The translations under genes were made by a program, and so were the position numbers. Shown here piece after piece: positions 1 to 5,493 of a DNA stretch of 6,994 bases. The DNA lies in contig DASXHZ010000063.1 in NCBI GenBank assembly GCA_036488085.1, positions 1 to 6,994 of the forward strand, given 5' to 3'. A model generated the notes under the pieces. That model did not search any database, was not told the origin of the DNA, and worked only from the letters and a program-made list of their open reading frames with translations. This DNA is from DASXHZ01 sp036488085 (GTDB lineage: Bacteria; Acidobacteriota; Thermoanaerobaculia; Gp7-AA8). Each line of letters opens with the position of its first letter. Within the stretch, counting starts at the first letter, position 1.

Positions 1-273
1 GTCCCCGTCCGACGGTGCGCCGTCCCCGTCCGACGGTGCGCCGTCCCCGTCCGGCGGCGCGCGGTCCCCGCGCGGCGGTGCGCCGTCCCCGTCCGGCGGC
101 GCGCCGTCCCCGTCCGGCGGTGCGCCGTCCCCGCCCGACGGCGCGCCGTCCCCCCCCGTCGGCGCGCCGTCCCCGCCCGGCGGCGCGCCGTCCCCGTCCG
201 TCGGCGCGCCGTCCCCGTCCGGCGGTGCGCCGTCCCCGCCCGTCGGTGCGCCGTCCCCGTCCGCCGGCGCTAC
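1..273. repeat. 13-copy 21-bp tandem repeat (minisatellite)
   Basis: Thirteen head-to-tail units of exactly 21 bp run from the window edge to position 273 without a gap. The unit is GTCCCCGTCC followed by GNCGGYGCGCC. Variation is concentrated at unit position 8 (T/C), position 12 (all four bases occur) and position 16 (T/C). Units 3, 4, 8 and 13 carry extra changes, and the last unit degenerates at its 3' end (GCTAC instead of GCGCC). Since 21 is a multiple of three, every frame is periodic and open, so an open frame here is weak evidence of coding. The array continues past the left edge or begins there; this cannot be told. Confidence 0.97.
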
Positions 274-277
274 ATAG
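2..277 (+). CDS. Possible C-terminal Ser/Pro/Gly/Ala repeat tail of a gene truncated by the window edge
   Basis: The plus frame starting at position 2 is open through the whole 21-bp array and ends at TAG 275-277, shortly after the repeats. It would encode about 13 copies of the heptad S-P-(S/P)-(G/D/V/A)-G-A-P, a low-complexity, probably disordered tail or linker. I prefer this frame over the others for three reasons: its codons end almost always in G or C, it avoids the Arg-rich peptides of the other two plus frames, and its stop lies 8 bp from the stop of the convergent minus-strand gene, as expected for gene ends. No start or folded domain is visible, so no function can be given. The array could equally be non-coding. 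Confidence 0.3.
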   Translation, partial: SPSDGAPSPSDGAPSPSGGARSPRGGAPSPSGGAPSPSGGAPSPPDGAPSPPVGAPSPPGGAPSPSVGAPSPSGGAPSPPVGAPSPSAGAT

Positions 278-285
278 AACCGTGC

Positions 286-522
286 CTACGCGGTCAGCCG
301 CCGCTGGACCTTCTTGACCTCGAACGTCACCAGGCCGCCTGCGATCAGGAGCATGAGGATGCCGAGGAGGGCGCGCAGCGAGGCGCCCGCAAACTTCAGG
401 AGAAGCGAGAAGATCCAGACGCTGCCGAGGAGGATCACGCCGCCCAGCAGACCGGCGCGGACGGCGACCCCTTTGGCGGTGTCGCGCAGGGAGATCGGCT
501 GTTCCATCGGTTGTTCGTTCAT
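286..522 (-). CDS. Small two-helix membrane protein of unknown function
   Basis: About 78 aa. A short polar N-terminus (MNEQPMEQPISLRDTAKG) is followed by two hydrophobic helices, roughly residues 23-44 (ending SLLLKFAG) and 48-68 (ALLGILMLLIAGGLVTF). A basic C-terminus (EVKKVQRRLTA) follows, so a helical hairpin in the inner membrane is likely, with both ends probably cytoplasmic. Codons in the helical part end almost always in G or C, which supports real coding. The frame is open back to an ATG at 576, but I chose the ATG at 522. The extra 18 codons have looser third-position usage (GTA, GCA, AAT, GTT, TTG), the longer form would leave only 22 bp to the divergent gene at 599, and a GGAG lies just before the chosen ATG. 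The spacing is short, however, and ATG 531 is also possible. I do not recognise the family. Confidence 0.65.
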   Translation of the reverse strand: MNEQPMEQPISLRDTAKGVAVRAGLLGGVILLGSVWIFSLLLKFAGASLRALLGILMLLIAGGLVTFEVKKVQRRLTA

Positions 523-587
523 ACCCTCCATCAACTCAACCTGCATGCCGAAATTGGCGGTCTCGGCTGCTACCATTGCGCGCTTGC

Positions 588-598
588 AGGTGAGAGGA
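588..598 (+). promoter_or_regulatory. Ribosome binding site of the first PEGA-like gene
   Basis: AGGTGAGAGGA directly precedes ATG 599. The AGGTGA core lies 5 nt from the start codon, a usual Shine-Dalgarno spacing. It decides the start of the 73-aa gene: the same frame is open for another 95 codons upstream, but that part runs antisense to the membrane protein. Confidence 0.6.
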
Positions 599-820
599 AT
601 GGTCGAGGAGAGTGTGATCGTCGAGTACGCGATGGAGCGCGACGTCTATGTCGACGGCGCGCGCTGCGGCACGACGAACGAGCTCCTCACGATTCCGATC
701 GGCAACCACACGTTCGACCTCGGTACGCCCGCCACGTATTGGCCGAAAAGCGTCACGAAACTCGTCTACGGCACCTCGCCCGCGACGCCGCTCGTGATTA
801 CCTTCGAGCCGGAGCTGTAA
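599..820 (+). CDS. PEGA-like small protein, copy 1
   Basis: 73 aa, no signal peptide and no membrane segment. The pattern VYVDGARCGTTN (residues 16-27), then P-I-G-N-H-T-F (33-39), then Y-W-P-K-S-V-T-K (47-54) resembles the PEGA-type beta domain, where a V-x-VDG turn, a G-x-T, a G-x-H-x-V strand and an aromatic/Pro turn recur. The protein would be little more than one such domain. It aligns along its whole length with the next protein (863-1078), sharing V-D, C-G-x-T-N, G-x-H-T, Y/P and S-(V/I)-T-K, so the pair arose by tandem duplication. The start is set by the AGGTGAGAGGA upstream. It is the first gene of a plus-strand operon leading to the patatin-like lipoprotein. PEGA membership is my inference from motif spacing; the cellular role is unknown. 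Confidence 0.8.
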   Translation: MVEESVIVEYAMERDVYVDGARCGTTNELLTIPIGNHTFDLGTPATYWPKSVTKLVYGTSPATPLVITFEPEL

Positions 821-862
821 GGAGAGGGTAGGGATTTCGTGCCTGACGCACACACCTGAGAC

Positions 863-1078
863 ATGGACCAATGGATTCTCGTGCAGTTCCCCGAGCTCCG
901 CGGCGTCCTCGTCGACGATACGCTGTGCGGTCAGACAAACAAGCCGATCCTGGTGCAACTCGGTACGCATACGGTGTCTCTCGAAGGCCCGGCCGATTAT
1001 TCGCCGCCTTCGATCACGAAGACGGTCGTGAACACCACGAAGACCCACCCGATGGTGTTCGTGTTTACCCAGCCATGA
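863..1078 (+). CDS. PEGA-like small protein, copy 2
   Basis: 71 aa, a paralogue of the preceding 73-aa protein. Matching blocks are VLVDDTLCGQTN (residues 15-26), V-Q-L-G-T-H-T-V (31-38), Y-S-P-P-S-I-T-K (46-53) and a hydrophobic last strand (MVFVF). The VDG glycine of copy 1 is Asp here; the cysteine before the Gly (Cys22) is kept. There is no signal peptide, so it should be cytoplasmic unless carried out by a partner. The gene lies 42 bp after copy 1. Only a weak GAG precedes its ATG, so its start is less certain than that of copy 1. Its TGA overlaps the ATG of the patatin gene by 4 bp (ATGA, 1075-1078), implying coupled translation and related work. Function unknown. Confidence 0.8.
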   Translation: MDQWILVQFPELRGVLVDDTLCGQTNKPILVQLGTHTVSLEGPADYSPPSITKTVVNTTKTHPMVFVFTQP

Positions 1079-2499
1079 GACGCGCCCTCGTTTTCTCGCT
1101 CTCGCTCGTCCTGCTCGCCGGATGCGGCGCCTTTCCGGCTCCGAATCCGCCGCTGACGCATCCGACCGATCTCGCCACCGGCTACCGCTGGGCGACGACG
1201 ACGATCCCGAACCGGTCGAGCCGCACGTTCGTCATCCTGACGTTCTCGGGCGGCGGGACGCGCGCTGCCGGTCTGTCGTACGGCGTCCTGAAGCAGCTCG
1301 CGACGACGCCGATGCCGGGGAACGGCCACCTGATCGACAACGTCGACGTCATCTCGTCGGTCTCCGGCGGCTCGTTCGCATCGATGGACTACGCCATGCG
1401 CGGCAAGCAGATGCTCGCCGACTTCGAGAGCACGTTTCTGCAGAAGCCGGTGCAGACGATCCTCTTCAAGTCGGCGTACCTGAATCCGCGAAACCTCTTC
1501 AAGCTGCTGTTCGATCCCCACTTCCACCGGATCGACGTCGCCGCCGAGGTTTACGACGACGTCCTCTTCCACAACGTCACGTTCGACGACCTCCTGAAGG
1601 TGCAGAAGGCGAACGACCGTCCGTTCATCATCGCGAACGCAACGGAGGTGGAGATCGGCTCCCGGTTCGAGTGGACGCAGGACCAGTTCGACCCGATCTG
1701 CTCCGACATCATGCCGATGCACGTGGCGCGTGCGGTCGCGGCTTCATCCGACTTTCCGTTCCTGCTGCCGCCGATGACGCTCGAGAAGTACGACGCGAGC
1801 ACCTGCAAGTACCAGACGCCGAGCTGGCTGCCGATCGCGCGAAACAACGATGCGTATCTGAATCCTTCTCGCGTGCGTTACGCGACGGAGCTGGAGGGCT
1901 ATCTCGATCCGGCACGGCGGTATCTGCACACGCTCGACGGCGGGATCGCCGACAACATCGGTCTGCGCGGACCGTTGCACGCGCTGATCTCGACCGATAC
2001 GTTCGTGCAGCCACAGAACGGCCGCACCGGATTCACGCTCCTCCCGCTGATCAACCAGGCACCGCCGCGCCCGATCGATCGCGTGCTGATCGTCGTGGTC
2101 AACGCCGGAACGGAAGGGGAGGTCACCATCGACAAGACGTCGAAGCTGCCGGGGTTGAAGACGATCATCGGCGGCATCAGCGGCACGCCGATGGACAACT
2201 ACTCTTTCGACAGCATCCAGCTTCTGCTGACGACGGTCGGTGCGCGCGTTAACAGCGGCGTCCGTTTCTACCCGGTGGTGGTCAGCTTTCCGCTGCTCCG
2301 CGACGCCAGTCTGCGGAATGCCGTGAACAACATCGGCACCAGCTTCAACGCGCTCACGAACGATCAGCTCAGCGGGTTGAAACAGGCGGCCGACGTGCTG
2401 ATCCACCAGGACCCGTGCTTCCAGCAGTTCCTCCACGACGTCAACGGCACGGCGATGCCGCCGGATGCCATCTGCGCATCGGCGCCCGCTACGCCGTGA
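1075..2499 (+). CDS. Patatin-like phospholipase lipoprotein
   Basis: 474 aa. The N-terminus is a lipoprotein signal peptide: MRR, a hydrophobic core (LVFSLSLVLL) and lipobox L-A-G-C with Cys17 as the lipidated residue. Patatin elements follow in order: glycine-rich oxyanion loop SGGGTRA (58-64); nucleophile elbow ISSVSGGS (93-100) with Ser97 as the likely nucleophile; AASSDFPFLLPP (222-233), matching the conserved A-S-x-x-x-P segment; and D-G-G (288-290), giving the catalytic Asp288 of the Ser-Asp dyad. The first Gly of the usual G-x-S-x-G is Ser95. About 190 residues separate Ser and Asp, and some 180 follow the Asp, so the protein is larger than a minimal patatin domain. The family hydrolyses ester bonds of phospholipids or other acyl lipids; here it would act at the periplasmic face of an envelope membrane. 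The start is fixed by the signal peptide and by the ATGA overlap with the upstream PEGA-like gene; there is no good ribosome site of its own. The substrate cannot be told. Confidence 0.96.
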   Translation: MRRALVFSLSLVLLAGCGAFPAPNPPLTHPTDLATGYRWATTTIPNRSSRTFVILTFSGGGTRAAGLSYGVLKQLATTPMPGNGHLIDNVDVISSVSGGSFASMDYAMRGKQMLADFESTFLQKPVQTILFKSAYLNPRNLFKLLFDPHFHRIDVAAEVYDDVLFHNVTFDDLLKVQKANDRPFIIANATEVEIGSRFEWTQDQFDPICSDIMPMHVARAVAASSDFPFLLPPMTLEKYDASTCKYQTPSWLPIARNNDAYLNPSRVRYATELEGYLDPARRYLHTLDGGIADNIGLRGPLHALISTDTFVQPQNGRTGFTLLPLINQAPPRPIDRVLIVVVNAGTEGEVTIDKTSKLPGLKTIIGGISGTPMDNYSFDSIQLLLTTVGARVNSGVRFYPVVVSFPLLRDASLRNAVNNIGTSFNALTNDQLSGLKQAADVLIHQDPCFQQFLHDVNGTAMPPDAICASAPATP

Positions 2500-3769
2500 C
2501 GCGCCGCGGCGACGACGCGACGTAGACCAACGCGCCGACCGTGACTGCGATCGCGGCGGCGAGGAAGTTGAAACGATTCAGCGTGAGGAAGAGGGTCAGC
2601 GAGATCAGCGTCCCGAGGATGGCGAGGATGATCACGTAGACGCTCGTGTCTCCGGCGAGCTTCTTCCGAATGAACGGGATCCCGGCGCACGTGAACAGAT
2701 ACGTCGAGAGGCGCGCCACGGCCGAGAGCATTGCGAGCTGTGCGAACGAGCCGGCGAGGGAGAAGACCGCGGCGACCGCCACGTGGATCACGATCGCGAC
2801 CGTCGGCGTGTGGAACTTCGGATTCACGCGGCTGATCGGTCCCATGCGCCGGTCGAGTGAGAGCGCGAAGAGCATGCGCGAGCCCTCCAGCACGGTGCCG
2901 GAGTTCGTGCCCGCCATCGAGAGAAGAGCGCCCATCGTGACCAGGAAGGCACCGATCGGCCCGATCAGTTCCGCGGCCGCATCGGCGATCGGCGTGGCGC
3001 TCTTCGAGAGGTCGGGGATCGTCGCCATCGCGCCGAGCTGCGCCAGCACGTAGATCGCCGCGATCGCGAGCGTCCCGACAAGCAACGCGCGCGGGAGGTC
3101 GCGCCGCGGGTTCTTGAACTCGCCCGCCGGCACGCCCATGTTCTCGAATCCGGCATAAGCGAACAGCATGAAAAGCGCCGCTTCGTTCCAGTGCGTGACG
3201 GCGCCCGGAATCGCCATCGACGCCGGGATGGGGTTGTGCCGCCATGCGATGAGCGCGACGACGATGAATCCGACGAGCGGAATGAGCTTGCCGAAGGTGA
3301 AGACGTAGATCGATGCCGCACCGTAACGGACGCCGACATAGTGGATCGCGCCGAGGATCAGCAGCGTGCCGAGGATGATCGCGGCGCGCCAGGCGCCGGT
3401 ACCGAGCGGTCCGTACAAGCGCGCCAGCGAGACGACGAAGCCGTTCGAGAGCGATGCCAGTGACGTCAAACGCGCGATCCAGTTCATCCACCCGGTCTCG
3501 AATCCGACGAAGTCGCCGAACGCGGTCTTCGCGTAAAGGTACGCGCCCCCCGGCTCAGTGAAATGGCTCGATGCCTCGGCGAAACAGAGGACGAGGATGA
3601 ACACCGGAACCGAGAAGAGGAGCGGCGCCCATAGCGAGAATGGCCCGAGGATTTTGTAAGACTCGGTCGGGAGGAGGAACACGCCGGAGCCGACGACGGC
3701 GTTGATGCACATCGCCACCAGGCCCCAGAAGCCGACGGTGCGGATGAGTTGCTTGCTGGCGTCGTTCAT
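2489..3769 (-). CDS. APC-family amino acid permease
   Basis: 426 aa with about 12 hydrophobic segments and almost no soluble domain. Family marks are the unwound first helix with G-S-G-V-F (27-31), EPGGAY (72-77) at the start of the third helical region, and the sixth-helix block FAYAGFE (203-209) followed by E-F-K-N-P-R-R-D-L-P-R-A (217-228), all typical of amino acid/polyamine/organocation permeases. It should sit in the inner membrane and import, or exchange, an amino acid or amine; the substrate is not readable from sequence. Its ATG overlaps the TGA of the deacylase gene by 4 bp (3766-3769), so the two are probably translated together and the permease may take up the product released by the deacylase. 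The 3' end overlaps the convergent patatin gene by 11 bp, leaving no room for an ordinary terminator between them. Confidence 0.96.
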   Translation of the reverse strand: MNDASKQLIRTVGFWGLVAMCINAVVGSGVFLLPTESYKILGPFSLWAPLLFSVPVFILVLCFAEASSHFTEPGGAYLYAKTAFGDFVGFETGWMNWIARLTSLASLSNGFVVSLARLYGPLGTGAWRAAIILGTLLILGAIHYVGVRYGAASIYVFTFGKLIPLVGFIVVALIAWRHNPIPASMAIPGAVTHWNEAALFMLFAYAGFENMGVPAGEFKNPRRDLPRALLVGTLAIAAIYVLAQLGAMATIPDLSKSATPIADAAAELIGPIGAFLVTMGALLSMAGTNSGTVLEGSRMLFALSLDRRMGPISRVNPKFHTPTVAIVIHVAVAAVFSLAGSFAQLAMLSAVARLSTYLFTCAGIPFIRKKLAGDTSVYVIILAILGTLISLTLFLTLNRFNFLAAAIAVTVGALVYVASSPRRVTA

Positions 3770-5493
3770 TGCTTCACGTAGCCCTTGCCGCGTAGCGTCC
3801 GTCCGGGGAGCGCCTTCGTGATCACCCCATCCCGAAGCACCGGCACGCCATTCACCACCACGTCGAGAACGCCTTCGCTGAAATGGTGTGGATCCTCGAA
3901 TGTCGCGACGTCGCGAATGCGGTCGGCATCAAAGACGGCGATATCGGCCTTCATTCCGGGCCTGAGGACGCCGCGATCCTCGAGGTGGACGCGGTCGGCG
4001 GCTTGCGAGGTCATCTTCCGGACCGCTTCCTCGAGCGTGAAGAGATGCTCGTCGCGCGAGTAGTGGCCGAGGACGCGGGCGAACGTGCCGTAACCGCGAG
4101 GATGCGTCGCGACGCCGCGCGCCCGCGCTTCGGGAGTCGGCGAGCCGGAGTCGGATCCGATCGAGACCCATGGCTGCCTCAGCGCCGTCCGCACGTCTTC
4201 TTCGTTCATTGAAAAGAAGATGACGTTCGGCGACCCGTGCGTCTCGCTGAAGAGGCGCATGAGCGCCTCCTCGGGTGTGACGCCCATGCCGGCGGCGATC
4301 TGCTCGATGAACTTCTTCTCGAACTGCGAGAGCGCGGGATTGTCGATCCGGGCGACGTAGATGCCGCGGTCGCCGCGCTTCGCGACCTGCGCCTTCAGAT
4401 CCTCGGCGATCTTCGGCCGTGTCGCGGGATCGGCGAGCCGCTTCTGGAACTCGGAGTAGCCGCCCTCCAGCGCCCAGTCGGGGGCGAGCGTCGAAAGAGA
4501 AGTGGCCGAGGCGATGTAAGGGTAGGCATTCGCAGCGACGTCGATCCCTTCGGCGCGCGCCGCGTTGATGCGATCGACGACGTGCGGCATCTTGCCCCAC
4601 ACCGCGCGGCCGCCGACCTTCAGGTGCCAGATGTTGACCGGAATCTTCGCCTCGCGGCCGATGCGGAACGCCTCGTCGAGCCCGAGGTCGATCTGCGTCC
4701 CTTCGTCGCGCATGTGCGTGAAGTAGACGCCGTCGTACTTTGCCGCCACCTTCGCCAGCGCGATGATCTCGTCGGTGGTCGAGTACATCGCGGGAAGGTA
4801 GATCAGCGACGTCGACAGACCGACGGCGCCGTCGCGCATCGCCTGGTCGACGATCGCTTCCATCTGCTGGAGCTCCGCGGCTGTAGGCTGCCGGTTGATG
4901 TTGCCGATGACCATCTCGCGCGGATTCGAGGAGCCGACGAAGAGCGCGAAATTGATCGCGCTGCCTTGACGATCGAGTGTGTCGAGGTAGTCGCGCAGCC
5001 GCGGCCAGCGGGCTTTCGGCGCGTTAGAAGGTCCCGGCGACTCGCCTTCGCCGGTCACCTCGGTCGTCACGCCCTGTCGCACCTTCGCTTCAACCGTTGG
5101 GTCGATGAGGACGGAGCTTTGGGATTGCCCGAGGAGGTCGATGAAGCCGGGTGAGACGATGTGGTCGTGCGCGTCGATCGTCGATGCGGCGGTCTGATGC
5201 GACAGATCGCCGATCGCGACGATGCGGTCGCCGCGAATGCCGACGTCCGCACGGAACCACGGCGCGCCGGTGCCGTCGATGACGCGGCCGTTGGTGATCT
5301 TCAGGTCGAAGTCGGGCATGGGCTTTTGCGTCGTGGCGCAGGAGGCGAGTATGAGAGCGCAGATCGCAGAGCGCAGAGCGCAGAGGATGATGGATGTTGT
5401 CGACTTCTGCGCTCTGCGCTCTGCCGTCTGCGCGCTCATCATGGATGTCGTCGACTTCTGCGCTCTGCGCTCTGCCGTCTGCGCGCTCATCAT
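3766..5493 (-). CDS. N-acyl-D-amino-acid deacylase-like amidohydrolase, predicted lipoprotein
   Basis: 575 aa. The N-terminus is two identical 17-residue copies MMSAQTAERRAQKSTTS, then IILCALRSAICALILASC with a lipobox L-A-S-C (Cys52). The mature amidohydrolase starts near DFDLKITNGRVIDGTGAPW (61-79). SPGFID (114-119) marks the first barrel strand, but the H-x-H metal motif that normally follows is replaced by L-L-G-Q-S. The position of the usual metal-bridging Cys reads T-G-E-G-E (147-151). THMRDE (259-264, His260), W-H-L-K (289-292, His290) and G-S-D (446-448, Asp448) are kept, as is the C-terminal composite domain (L-R-P-G-M-K-A-D-I-A-V-F). Typical members cleave N-acyl-D-amino acids; this variant may use one metal or another substrate. 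I chose ATG 5493 because it overlaps the lysA stop (ATGA) and has GAGGG 5 nt upstream. ATG 5442 would also give a signal peptide; ATG 5319 (MPDFD) would give a cytoplasmic enzyme. The first 34 codons and part of the hydrophobic core lie in a repeat element. Confidence 0.92.
   Translation of the reverse strand: MMSAQTAERRAQKSTTSMMSAQTAERRAQKSTTSIILCALRSAICALILASCATTQKPMPDFDLKITNGRVIDGTGAPWFRADVGIRGDRIVAIGDLSHQTAASTIDAHDHIVSPGFIDLLGQSQSSVLIDPTVEAKVRQGVTTEVTGEGESPGPSNAPKARWPRLRDYLDTLDRQGSAINFALFVGSSNPREMVIGNINRQPTAAELQQMEAIVDQAMRDGAVGLSTSLIYLPAMYSTTDEIIALAKVAAKYDGVYFTHMRDEGTQIDLGLDEAFRIGREAKIPVNIWHLKVGGRAVWGKMPHVVDRINAARAEGIDVAANAYPYIASATSLSTLAPDWALEGGYSEFQKRLADPATRPKIAEDLKAQVAKRGDRGIYVARIDNPALSQFEKKFIEQIAAGMGVTPEEALMRLFSETHGSPNVIFFSMNEEDVRTALRQPWVSIGSDSGSPTPEARARGVATHPRGYGTFARVLGHYSRDEHLFTLEEAVRKMTSQAADRVHLEDRGVLRPGMKADIAVFDADRIRDVATFEDPHHFSEGVLDVVVNGVPVLRDGVITKALPGRTLRGKGYVKQ
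5351..5439. repeat. Inverted repeat of 7-bp words (long hairpin)
   Basis: Arms 5351-5384 and 5406-5439 are reverse complements at 31 of 34 positions by direct comparison, with a 21-nt loop (5385-5405). Both arms are made of the 7-bp word GCGCTCT or its complement (AGAGCGC), slightly diverged. The hairpin lies inside the 5' part of the deacylase gene and would form in its mRNA. The left arm encodes part of the hydrophobic core of the signal peptide on the minus strand. The word structure looks like a dispersed intergenic repeat rather than evolved coding sequence. Confidence 0.9.
5390..5491. repeat. 51-bp direct duplication
   Basis: 5390-5440 and 5441-5491 are adjacent copies of a 51-bp unit that differ at a single base (T5398 versus C5449). 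The unit is 17 codons long, so the duplication keeps the deacylase frame and gives MMSAQTAERRAQKSTTS twice. Each copy contains one right-hand arm of the 7-bp-word inverted repeat and two adjacent ATG codons on the minus strand. The near identity suggests a recent duplication or ongoing slippage/recombination. Confidence 0.95.

Noticed and set aside
1..273. The repeat array as a CRISPR array
   Set aside because: Units are contiguous 21-mers with no unique spacers between them.
1..273. Minus-strand protein of Gly-Ala-Pro-x-Asp-Gly-Asp repeats
   Set aside because: This frame is open, but it is preceded by an in-frame TAG (the stop of the membrane-protein gene) and has no ATG, GTG or TTG before the repeats start.
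15..317. Arg/Pro-rich 100-aa open frame starting at GTG
   Set aside because: It is an artefact of the 21-bp period, runs antisense into the end of the membrane-protein gene and has no ribosome site.
997..1722. Long minus-strand open frame opposite the patatin gene
   Set aside because: It is a shadow of high-GC coding: His/Arg/Asp-rich, without a domain, and it overlaps a gene with a full catalytic motif set.
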